A DNA stretch of 64,000 nucleotides from Polyangiaceae bacterium (GTDB taxonomy: Bacteria; Myxococcota_A; Polyangia; Polyangiales; Polyangiaceae), in contig JAWKRG010000007.1 in the NCBI GenBank assembly GCA_041389725.1, forward strand, positions 310,001 to 374,000, in the 5' to 3' direction. Every line of letters starts with the position of its first letter. The first letter of the stretch is position 1. Shown here piece by piece: positions 50,189-57,489 of the stretch. The notes below the pieces were generated by a model that did not search any database, was not told the DNA's origin, and worked only from the letters and a program-made list of their open reading frames with translations. The position numbers and the translations under genes are program-made.

Positions 50189-51294
50189 CGCGCCTCCAGC
50201 ACGGGGCGCATCACGGACCGTGAGGACGACTTTGCTTCTTGCTCGAGGTCGACGGCGACGCCGCGCTGCTGGCTTTCGCGCAAAGCCAACGCAATGCGCA
50301 AGCTGGCGGCGCCCTCCTCGAGCCCGATCTCGGTCGGACGGCGTGCCCGGACGCGCTCCACGAAATGGCGCATCTCGTCGAGGAACAGCCGATTGCGGGG
50401 TAACTCCGCACTCTGGTGGCGCTCGGCAATGCTGCCATCCGTCGCATAGAGGCGCAGCTCGCCGTCGCTGAGGTTCCACTCGATGCGCCCTCGCTCGCCA
50501 AGGATGCTCACGCCTCGACGCTTGGGACGGGAAAGGTAATCTTGGTGGATCTCCACCGGCATCAAACGCCCCGCAGAGCGGTAGTGCAGAATGGACACCG
50601 CCATGTCCTCGACGTCGGTCTCCAGATCGCTCACGCGCCCTCCGACCGAGTAGACACGCTCAGGCACGCCGAACAGCGCGTAGCACAAGTCGATCTCGTG
50701 GATCTGAGTCAGCGTGACACCGCCGCCCAGTTCAGATCGCGCCGCGTACATGCGTCGGTAGTCTTCGTAGGGATGGAAGTCCGGCAGGTATTCACCCACT
50801 TCGAAGCGCGCGCAGAACACTCTACCGAGGCGCCCTTCACCCAGCCAGCCCTGCAAACGCCGGAAATCCGGATGCTGACGCAGCTGATAGCCAACGAAGC
50901 CGATCAGCCCTCGCTGCTGGGCGTGTGCTGCCAGTTGTTCCACTCCCTCGAGGTCATGCGACAGCGGCTTCTCGACGAACACGTCGGACCCCGCGTCCAG
51001 GGCGGCGCGGGTCGCGGCCACGTGCAGACTCGTCGGATTCGCTACGATCGTCACATCGGGACGCCGTGCGAGGGCGTCCTCGAGGCTGGAAAACACCGTC
51101 AGCCCGTAGTGTGCCTCCAGCGACAGCTCGGGGACGACCTTCAACGCATCGCTCAGCACTTGTTGTTCGCGGCGGACGCGGTAGGCCATCAGCTCCACGC
51201 CCGGACCCACTACGTCCACGAAGTTCCGCAGGTGCCGCTGTCCGACGCCGCCAAGCCCAACGAATAGGGCGCGCTGGATGGCGCGTCCCTTCAT
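50182..51294 (-). CDS. Gfo/Idh/MocA-family sugar oxidoreductase
   Basis: 370 residues. N-terminal Rossmann fold ALFVGLGGVGQRHLRNF and the DVTIVANPTSLHVAATRAALDAGSDVFVEKPLSHD segment with EKP are family signatures. The C-terminal alpha/beta domain includes GGGVTLTQIHEIDLCYALFG. Such enzymes oxidise or reduce sugars or UDP-sugars. Together with the dehydrogenase downstream it may set up the precursor or side groups of the nonulosonate. Confidence 0.92.
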   Translation of the reverse strand: MKGRAIQRALFVGLGGVGQRHLRNFVDVVGPGVELMAYRVRREQQVLSDALKVVPELSLEAHYGLTVFSSLEDALARRPDVTIVANPTSLHVAATRAALDAGSDVFVEKPLSHDLEGVEQLAAHAQQRGLIGFVGYQLRQHPDFRRLQGWLGEGRLGRVFCARFEVGEYLPDFHPYEDYRRMYAARSELGGGVTLTQIHEIDLCYALFGVPERVYSVGGRVSDLETDVEDMAVSILHYRSAGRLMPVEIHQDYLSRPKRRGVSILGERGRIEWNLSDGELRLYATDGSIAERHQSAELPRNRLFLDEMRHFVERVRARRPTEIGLEEGAASLRIALALRESQQRGVAVDLEQEAKSSSRSVMRPVLEARW

Positions 51295-52166
51295 GCCGCC
51301 GCCTGCCCCGCGCGTCCCAGCTCCATGCGCACGAAGTTCAGAGCGCGCAACGCGTCGTAGTCTGGGTCGGTCTCGAAGTAGTGCTGCAAAGTGACCGGGA
51401 CGTGCACGTCGGCTTGCGCCAAGGTGCGGAAGAACCCGGTCAAGTTGGCGTCGCCGCGTCCCAGAGGCACACTGGTTCCACCGCGCATGCGATCCTTCAC
51501 GTGCACGGCCTCGAGCAGAGGCAGCAGAGGCTTCACGTCCTCCGCAATGTCGAACCCCTGAGCCGCAGAGTTGCCCGTGTCGTAGTAGGCCCGCAGGTAG
51601 GGGCTGTCGAAACTTCGGACGAAGGCGGCGTACTCCGCCCCGGGAAGCTCCATTTCGAGGCCCAGCACGACGCCATGCTTTTCCGCCGTCGGCAGCACGG
51701 TGCGAATGCTCTCCTCGACTTGAATGCGCTTTGCTTCACTGCTGGGCGCAGCCTCCTCCAACAGCGGCAACAGGATGCGCGTCGCGCCGAGTTCGGCGGT
51801 CCACTCGATGAGCAGATCCAGAACGCGGACGTTCGCATGCCGCTCCCGCTCGGACACGCCGCCCAGTTGCCTCGTCATGAAGTAGTCTGCGCAGATGCTG
51901 TCGACGTACACGCCGTGCAGCGTCTGCACGTCGCGGATGAGACTACGGCCGTGCTGCCAAACCAGTGGATTGTCGCTTGCGCCGGGCACTTCGAAGATCC
52001 ATTCGATGGCGTCCAGTCCCAAGGCGTGAGCGGCAGAGAACTCCTGCCGCCAGGACTGGCTCGGGAAAGCCTGAAGTCGATCCTTGGGGCGGGGTGAGAG
52101 CCGGCCCTGCATGATGCCGATGCGAGGCAGAGCGGAGGCAGCGGCGATTCGCGTCATCGTGTCCAT
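51291..52166 (-). CDS. sugar-phosphate isomerase/epimerase (xylose-isomerase-like TIM barrel)
   Basis: 291 residues. Pattern of the AP endonuclease 2/xylose-isomerase-like barrel: GIMQGRLSPRPKDRLQAFP at the start, HALGLDAIEWIFE, LGLEMELPGAEYAAF, AYYDTGNSAAQGFD and EAVHVKDRM, with Glu, Asp and His available for a metal site. Proteins of this kind occur in nonulosonate and other glycan loci with unknown step. It overlaps its downstream neighbour by 4 nt and lies 4 nt after NeuB. Confidence 0.87.
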   Translation of the reverse strand: MDTMTRIAAASALPRIGIMQGRLSPRPKDRLQAFPSQSWRQEFSAAHALGLDAIEWIFEVPGASDNPLVWQHGRSLIRDVQTLHGVYVDSICADYFMTRQLGGVSERERHANVRVLDLLIEWTAELGATRILLPLLEEAAPSSEAKRIQVEESIRTVLPTAEKHGVVLGLEMELPGAEYAAFVRSFDSPYLRAYYDTGNSAAQGFDIAEDVKPLLPLLEAVHVKDRMRGGTSVPLGRGDANLTGFFRTLAQADVHVPVTLQHYFETDPDYDALRALNFVRMELGRAGQAAA

Positions 52167-52170
52167 GGCT

Positions 52171-53037
52171 TCACCCCACGCGGCGCAACTTCTTCATGAC
52201 CGGGACTTCGTCGTCGGAGACGCGCTTCTCGCCGTCGCCCAACGCCGTCTCGATGGCGCGCACGTCGCGCACCAGGCGCATCAGCCCTTGTGGCTCCACG
52301 CTGGCCGCCTGATCGGAGCCCCACATGGCGCGGTCCAAGGTGATGTGGCGTTCGATCATGCAGGCGCCAATGGCCACCGCGGCGTAGCTGGTCGCGAGCC
52401 CCACCTCGTGGCCCGAGTAGCCGACCGGCACGCCGTAGCGCTCTCGCATGATGGGAATCATGCGCAAGTTGAGGTCGGTGATCTTCGAGGGGTAGGCGCT
52501 CGTCGTATGAAGCAGCACCAGGTCGTCGGTGCCCAGCACGTTCACCGCGTGATCCATCTGCGCCAGGGTGCTCATGCCCGTCGAAACGATCAGCGGTCGT
52601 CCGGTCATGCGGTGGTGCCGCAACAAGGCGTCGTCGGTCAGAGACGCCGAAGCGATCTTGTAGGCCGGCGGAGAAAACTGCTCCATGAAGTCCACGCTGG
52701 CCTCGTCCCAGCACGACGCGAACCAGCCGATGCCCTTGTCTGCGCAGTAGCGGTCGATGTGGCGATAGGCGTCGGCGTCGAGCTCCAGCCCACGCTTCAG
52801 ATCGCCATTGGTAGGACCGAAGGGGTTGTCCCGTGGCTTTTCCAGCTCTTCCTTGGAGTACACGACCTCCACGGTTCGCTTTTGGAACTTCACGGCTTGG
52901 CAGCCGGCGATAGCGGCAACGTCCACCAGCTTCTTGGCAATGCCAAGATCACCATTGTGGTTGATGCCAATCTCGCCCACCACGTAGCAGGGGGCGCCGT
53001 CACCAACGACGTTCTGTCCGATCTTGACTTGAACCAT
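52171..53037 (-). CDS. NeuB-type nonulosonic acid synthase without SAF domain
   Basis: 288 residues. NeuB TIM-barrel signatures VVGEIGINHNGDLGIAKKLVDVA, AVKFQKRT, SCWDEASVDFMEQF and YSGHEVGL with ERHITLD. It would condense phosphoenolpyruvate with a six-carbon sugar. Typical NeuB/LegI/PseI proteins are about 340-350 residues and end with an antifreeze-like SAF domain that completes the active site; that domain is absent. GGAG precedes ATG 53037. Sialate, legionaminate or KDN-type product cannot be decided from sequence alone. Confidence 0.9.
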   Translation of the reverse strand: MVQVKIGQNVVGDGAPCYVVGEIGINHNGDLGIAKKLVDVAAIAGCQAVKFQKRTVEVVYSKEELEKPRDNPFGPTNGDLKRGLELDADAYRHIDRYCADKGIGWFASCWDEASVDFMEQFSPPAYKIASASLTDDALLRHHRMTGRPLIVSTGMSTLAQMDHAVNVLGTDDLVLLHTTSAYPSKITDLNLRMIPIMRERYGVPVGYSGHEVGLATSYAAVAIGACMIERHITLDRAMWGSDQAASVEPQGLMRLVRDVRAIETALGDGEKRVSDDEVPVMKKLRRVG

Positions 53038-53076
53038 GGAGAACTCCTTTTCTCGATGGGTGTTGCAAGCACCGTG

Positions 53077-53778
53077 CTAGGCGGCGGCCGTGGGTTCGGC
53101 CACTACCAGCAGCATCCATTCCTTGGAGAAGCGCACGAACTTGTGTCGCTTCATCGCTTCTGGCAGCAGCGCGCAGGCACTCGCCAGAGGCGCGAGGTAG
53201 GGGCGTTTCCACAGCAGCGGAAGCTGGCGAAAGCGCGAGGCGTGGCGGATCGCGAAGCCGTGGCTTTCGATGCACTGTGTCAGTCCCGTCAGCGTGAAGG
53301 GGCGAACGTGCGTCCAGTCGTCATAGAAATGACGCCATTGGGCACGCCAGTCTGGCACCATGCTGACCAAGCGGCCGCCCGGAGCCAGCACACGACGGCA
53401 TTCGCCCAGTACGTAGCTGACGTCGTGGAGGTGCTCGAGCACGCTCTTGTTGAACACCACGTCGAAGCTGTGATCGTCGAAGGGCAGACTGCTGCGTTCG
53501 AAGTCCGCGACAGCTACCGGTTCGTGGAAGCGCGGCTGCTTCGGTCGCGAGCGATCCACGCCCTGAGCCCTGAAACCGGCCTCGGCGAAGCCGTGCAGGA
53601 ACTCGCCGCGCCCGGAGCCCAGATCCAGCAAGCGCCCGCCACGCAGGGTCGCGAGCTGAGTGTCCGTCAGATGCCGCGCAAGTTGCGCAGGGTAGTCGGT
53701 GTAGGGTCGCGCCGCTGCGCTGTAGCGAACGTCCAGGTAGTCCGCCAAGGCCTGCTGGCCGTCCAGGCGCCGGGTCAT
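53077..53778 (-). CDS. class I SAM-dependent methyltransferase
   Basis: 233 residues. LLDLGSGRGEFLHGFAEAG is motif I, GVDRS the acidic strand end, FDVVFNKSVLEHLHD motif II, and RRVLAPGGRLVSMVPD motif III. It resembles small-molecule or glycan methyltransferases. It overlaps the glucosaminidase gene by 4 nt and precedes neuB, so methylation of the flagellin glycan is a reasonable guess. Confidence 0.88.
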   Translation of the reverse strand: MTRRLDGQQALADYLDVRYSAAARPYTDYPAQLARHLTDTQLATLRGGRLLDLGSGRGEFLHGFAEAGFRAQGVDRSRPKQPRFHEPVAVADFERSSLPFDDHSFDVVFNKSVLEHLHDVSYVLGECRRVLAPGGRLVSMVPDWRAQWRHFYDDWTHVRPFTLTGLTQCIESHGFAIRHASRFRQLPLLWKRPYLAPLASACALLPEAMKRHKFVRFSKEWMLLVVAEPTAAA

Positions 53779-54584
53779 GTGCGTTCCACGCCCACGGGCT
53801 CACCATCGCGTCGGTCACCGCGCGCTTCGTCTGCCAGCATGCGCAGTGCCGCACGACCGATCTCGTCGGCGATGGCCAACGCGTCCACGAACTGCGCTGC
53901 CCCGAGGGCCTGCGACACGTCGGCGCCTCCGTCACTGGCGGAGGAGACGCCACGCGCCTCGAGATGCGCTAGCGACGAGGGCGCGGCCGGACCGTCCTTG
54001 CCCAACGCCGCAAAGCCGTCCGTGAGTGCCAAGGTCGTCAGTGAGTCGACGGATCGGATGTAGGCGTGTTCGTTTCCCGTGAAGTAGCCTTTGGCTTTGA
54101 GCGCACGCACGAAGCCGTGGGTGTCGCCGCGCTCGGCAGCCTCGAGCGCGGCCGGATAGCGACGCGCCAGCAGACTCACGAAGTCCGAGGCGCCCTCGTC
54201 GGCATTCTGGTAGGCGCGAAAGCTGTCGCGAATCGTCTGCTCGCCTTGCCCCCACCCTTCGCGCGTCCGCTGGCGCACCGAGAGTCCGCTCGGACCGGTG
54301 CCCTTGATACCGCCGAAGTTGTAGTTGTACATGCTGGCGCCGCGACCCGTCTCGTGCGCCCACTGCGCACTGAGCACCGCGACCATCTCCCGAGGCGGGC
54401 GCTTGCCGCTGGCGCGGGACAGTGCCCGCTCCAGGGCCTGGGCCGCTTGGTCGCCGGTCAGCTGCGTTCGCGTCGCGGGCACGGTGCCGCGAGTCGCTTT
54501 GGGGAGGGAGAACTGCCCAACGATCGGCGCCGCGGGGCGTGTCGTCGGGCTGACGTCGACAGGACCGAGTGCCGGGATTGCCAT
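53775..54584 (-). CDS. glucosaminidase-domain protein, FlgJ C-terminal-type hydrolase
   Basis: 269 residues, no signal peptide, starting MAIPALGPVDVSPT like an export-substrate tail. A glucosaminidase domain (about 45-200) has MVAVLSAQWAHETGRGASMYNYNFGGIKG with the catalytic Glu in HETG, later FRAYQNADEGASDFVSLL and YFTGNEHAYIRSVDSL. This is the domain fused to the rod-binding part in enteric FlgJ, where it opens the peptidoglycan for the rod. Here it is a separate gene with its own sigma-54-like promoter, heading the glycosylation/stator operon. Confidence 0.88.
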   Translation of the reverse strand: MAIPALGPVDVSPTTRPAAPIVGQFSLPKATRGTVPATRTQLTGDQAAQALERALSRASGKRPPREMVAVLSAQWAHETGRGASMYNYNFGGIKGTGPSGLSVRQRTREGWGQGEQTIRDSFRAYQNADEGASDFVSLLARRYPAALEAAERGDTHGFVRALKAKGYFTGNEHAYIRSVDSLTTLALTDGFAALGKDGPAAPSSLAHLEARGVSSASDGGADVSQALGAAQFVDALAIADEIGRAALRMLADEARGDRRDGEPVGVERT

Positions 54585-54600
54585 TATGACCCTTGCCTTC

Positions 54601-54615
54601 GCAAGAAGCAGGCCA
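54601..54615 (-). promoter_or_regulatory. sigma-54 promoter for the glucosaminidase-nonulosonate-mot operon
   Basis: Minus strand TGGCCT-N5-TTGC, 8 of 10 consensus positions, exact GG-N10-GC spacing. The GC ends 16 nt before ATG 54584, predicting a 5-nt leader. Confidence 0.5.
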
Positions 54616-54626
54616 CCGTGATCATG

Positions 54627-54917
54627 TCAGTCCTCGAGCTCCGCTTTGAGGATGGTCAGCTCCTCCAGCAGCAGAATGAGCTCGCTTTCGAGTCCGCCGT
54701 TGCCGATCAAGGTCAGCGCCTGCTCCACCGTGTCGAGTTGCCGGCGCTTCGAGCGCCCCCGCGCGCGCCGAATGACTCGTGCGGAAAGCACCGGGATCTT
54801 GCCCACCAGTGCCGTGATCTTGTGACCACTGGCAAAGGGGTCGTTCAGGCAGTGGAGGAGATCCAAGAAGGCATCGATGTGCACGAGGTCTTCTCGCTTC
54901 AGCACGCAGTCAGCCAT
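54627..54917 (-). CDS. small protein resembling a fragment of an HDOD domain
   Basis: 96 residues from ATG 54917; the frame is open to 55214 but that part runs through repeat DNA. The protein is helical. ALVGKIPVLSARVIRRARGRSKRRQLDTVEQALTLIGNGGLE has the helix order of the first half of an HDOD domain, where a VEQAL-type helix follows the two DNA-like helices, but no HD residues or second half are present. Function unknown. It could be a stand-alone binding module for one of the HDOD regulators in this window. Confidence 0.6.
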   Translation of the reverse strand: MADCVLKREDLVHIDAFLDLLHCLNDPFASGHKITALVGKIPVLSARVIRRARGRSKRRQLDTVEQALTLIGNGGLESELILLLEELTILKAELED

Positions 54918-54980
54918 CGTGACGCTCGGGCTCGGATGCACGGACTGAGGCATACCGGGACACCCCGATGCGAAAACCGC

Positions 54981-55113
54981 GCCTTCCGTCCTTCCGAACT
55001 TCCTGTGCCCTCCCCCGATTGATGAAGAAGAGAGATTCACAGGAAGGCCGGAAGATCGGAAGGGTTGGGAATGATCCCTTCCGATTGCCTTCCGTTCTTC
55101 CGAACTTCCTGTG
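54981..55113. repeat. palindromic repeat cluster, copy A (three 27-nt units)
   Basis: Units at 54981-55007 and 55087-55113 are direct repeats identical at 26 of 27 positions. The unit at 55038-55064 is inverted and matches at 23 of 27. The outer units end in CTTCCTGTG and the inverted one begins CACAGGAAG. The second and third units form an imperfect hairpin. Units are built from GGAAG blocks separated by three variable bases. Another cluster of the same family is at 59596-59778. Confidence 0.8.
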
Positions 55114-55295
55114 CATTCGTTTCTTCGGAGAAGGGCGACAGCGCGGGAGGTGTCAGGTTCTTGACGCGGCCTTCTTCGCGACTGGCGCCAAGCAGGTGAC
55201 TGTACGTCCGTCAACTAGCCGCCGCCGCAAGCGCGATGGCTCCGACTCTCGGCACCCGCGCAGGGCGAAGCGGTACGAGAAAGACGCGCCGCCCT

Positions 55296-55310
55296 TGGCC
55301 CGCTCTTTGC
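55296..55310 (+). promoter_or_regulatory. sigma-54 promoter for the response regulator-HDOD/flgF operon
   Basis: TGGCCC-N5-TTGC, 9 of 10 consensus positions, exact GG-N10-GC spacing, ending 15 nt before ATG 55326. Predicted leader about 4 nt. Confidence 0.6.
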
Positions 55311-55325
55311 TGAAGCTGCCGCAGG

Positions 55326-56582
55326 ATGTACGCCGCCGCGCGCCAATCGACACGCCCTCCGTCGACGCTGAAGCGCAAGGCGCCGCGATTGCTCTTCGTC
55401 GACGACGAACCCGCAGTGCTGCGCAGCGTGGAGCGCTTGATGCGCACGGCCGAACCCACCTGGGAGCTCGTGTTCGTTCGCTCCGGCGCCGAGGCCATCG
55501 TGGAAATGGAGGCGCGCCCCGTGGACGTCATCGTCTCCGACTTGCACATGCCCGAGATGGATGGCGCCACGCTGCTCACCTACGTGCAGGACAACCACCC
55601 TGAGATGGTGCGCCTGGTGCTTTCGGCGCTGGCGAGCCCGGAACTCGTGTTCCGCACCGTGCCGGTCGCTCATCAGTTTCTGACCAAGCCCTTCGAGCCC
55701 ATGAACTTCCGCGCCAAGCTGCGCCAAGCTTTCGAGCTGAGGGCGTTGCTCGACGATCCGGAACTGCGGGCGCTAGTGGGCGTGAGCAACCGCCTGCCCT
55801 CACCGCCGCGAGTGTTCACGGAAATCTCCAAAGCGCTGACCAGCAACGACACCGGCGTGGCAGACGTGGCTCGCATCATCGAGAGCGACGTGGCGCTGTC
55901 CGCCCAGGTCATTCGCTTGGTTTCGTCAGCATACTTTGGACTGCCAAGTCGCGTGCGCACGGCCAAGGGCGCCGTCGCCTACCTTGGATTTCAGACGATC
56001 AAGACCGTCGTCCTGGGTGCGGAGCTGTTCGAGCAGTTCGCTCCGAAGCACCCGGTGAAGGGCTTCAGCATCGACGCCATGCAACGTCACGGTCTCGAGA
56101 CGGCACACCTCGCACGCCACATCATGGCTGGGACTGGCATGGGCGACGACGCGTTCCTCGCCGGCATGCTCCACGACATCGGCCGTTTGTTGGTCGCATC
56201 TCGCGCGCCCGATCTGTGCAGCGCAGTATATGAAGAGTGGCAGACTCGGGGGCGTCCCCGCGTCGACGTCGAGCACGAACTCCTGAACGTCACCCACGCC
56301 GAGGTTGGCGCCTATCTGCTCGGCATTTGGGGGCTACCGCAAGCGGTCATCCAAGCAGTGGCTTGGCACCACAAACGTGAAGTCGACGTCAGCACCTACC
56401 TCGACATTTCTTTGGCAGTCAGCATTGCGAATCGCCTCGTCCAAGACCCCGAGTTCCCCGCCGAGATGGCGGCCTCCGGTCCCGAACAAGCCATCGATCT
56501 GCGGCACTTGGCCGAGCTCGGCGTGGAGGACCGACTGCCGGGATGGCGCGAAATGGCGAGAAAGATCAAGGAGTCCTCATGA
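55326..56582 (+). CDS. response regulator with HDOD output domain
   Basis: 418 residues. Receiver with DD26-27, phospho-acceptor Asp72 (VIVSDLHMPEMDG) and FLTKPF. The HDOD domain has RIIESDVALSAQVIRLVSSAYFG, GMLHDIGRLL with the HD pair kept, and AVAWHHKR. Same architecture as the protein at 8536, sharing RLLFVDDEP and VAHQFLxKP. It overlaps flgF by 4 nt, so both copies are coupled to flagellar structural genes. Confidence 0.94.
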   Translation: MYAAARQSTRPPSTLKRKAPRLLFVDDEPAVLRSVERLMRTAEPTWELVFVRSGAEAIVEMEARPVDVIVSDLHMPEMDGATLLTYVQDNHPEMVRLVLSALASPELVFRTVPVAHQFLTKPFEPMNFRAKLRQAFELRALLDDPELRALVGVSNRLPSPPRVFTEISKALTSNDTGVADVARIIESDVALSAQVIRLVSSAYFGLPSRVRTAKGAVAYLGFQTIKTVVLGAELFEQFAPKHPVKGFSIDAMQRHGLETAHLARHIMAGTGMGDDAFLAGMLHDIGRLLVASRAPDLCSAVYEEWQTRGRPRVDVEHELLNVTHAEVGAYLLGIWGLPQAVIQAVAWHHKREVDVSTYLDISLAVSIANRLVQDPEFPAEMAASGPEQAIDLRHLAELGVEDRLPGWREMARKIKESS

Positions 56583-57313
56583 GCACAGGGATCTGGTCGG
56601 CAGCGTCAGGCGCGGTGGTTCAGTCCTATTCGCTGGACATACACGCGAACAACGTCGCCAACGCGACCACTCCAGGCTTCCGTTCGGATCGCGCGGTGTT
56701 TCGCCAAGAGCTGGCCCGCGCCACAGGATCCATCGGCTCGAACAGCATGCGCTATGCAGTGGTGCGCAGCTCCGCACCGAACCTGATCGCGGGCAGCACC
56801 TCTCAGACTGGACGCAGCCTGGACGTGTCCCTGCGAGACCCAGATGCTCTCTTCGTGGTCAGCACGCCCAAGGGCGAGCGCTACACGCGGGCCGGGAGCT
56901 TGCAGATGAGCCTCGACGGCACCATCGTCACTCGGGAAGGCCACCCCTACCTGGGTCCTGACCGCAAGCCGATCAAAGTCGATCCTAACGCTGCTGCGGT
57001 TGGGGTCGCGAAAGATGGATCCCTGGTGGTAGACGGCGTACCCGGACAGCGACTGCTGACCGTGAAGTTCCCCGAGGGTGCTCTCGACAAGGACAGCGAC
57101 GTGCTGCTGCAGGCTCGGCCCGGCGGCCCAGCGCCTGCGCTGGTGCCAGCGGACGTGGAACCAGAGACTCTCGAGCTGAGCAACGCGTCGGCCGTGTCCA
57201 GCATGACTGGCATCGTCACTGCATCCCGTCAGTTCGAGATGCTCACCCGCGTCATTGACGCTTTCTCGAACATCGACCGCAAGGCCGCGACGGATCTGAT
57301 GGCCCGCCGCTGA
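56579..57313 (+). CDS. flgF: flagellar proximal rod protein FlgF
   Basis: 244 residues from ATG 56579 with AAGGAG upstream and a 4-nt overlap with the regulator stop. N-terminal GIWSAASGAVVQSYSLDIHANNVANATTPGF and C-terminal VSSMTGIVTASRQFEMLTRVI are the FlgF/FlgG rod signatures. Shorter and more divergent than the FlgG at 26816, which identifies this one as FlgF. It is separated from flgG by 30 kb. Confidence 0.92.
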   Translation: MSTGIWSAASGAVVQSYSLDIHANNVANATTPGFRSDRAVFRQELARATGSIGSNSMRYAVVRSSAPNLIAGSTSQTGRSLDVSLRDPDALFVVSTPKGERYTRAGSLQMSLDGTIVTREGHPYLGPDRKPIKVDPNAAAVGVAKDGSLVVDGVPGQRLLTVKFPEGALDKDSDVLLQARPGGPAPALVPADVEPETLELSNASAVSSMTGIVTASRQFEMLTRVIDAFSNIDRKAATDLMARR

Positions 57314-57489
57314 CCGCGGAGCTCTGGACGAAGGCTGGGCGAAGTAGGCCAGCATGGATCCCAGGCATCCGCGAGATCTCCCATGCAATCCCGGGCACTT
57401 AGCCCCTGCCTGTACTGAGATGTAGTCCGATGTAGTTGCGCCGCCTTGGGTTCGGCGCTACTTCCGCGGCCTTCTTGGGAGGTCCAACG

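Noticed and set aside
52084..54063. 659-codon plus-strand ORF antisense to neuB and the methyltransferase
   Set aside because: Composition dominated by Val/His/Ala/Gln with no motifs; opposite recognised genes.
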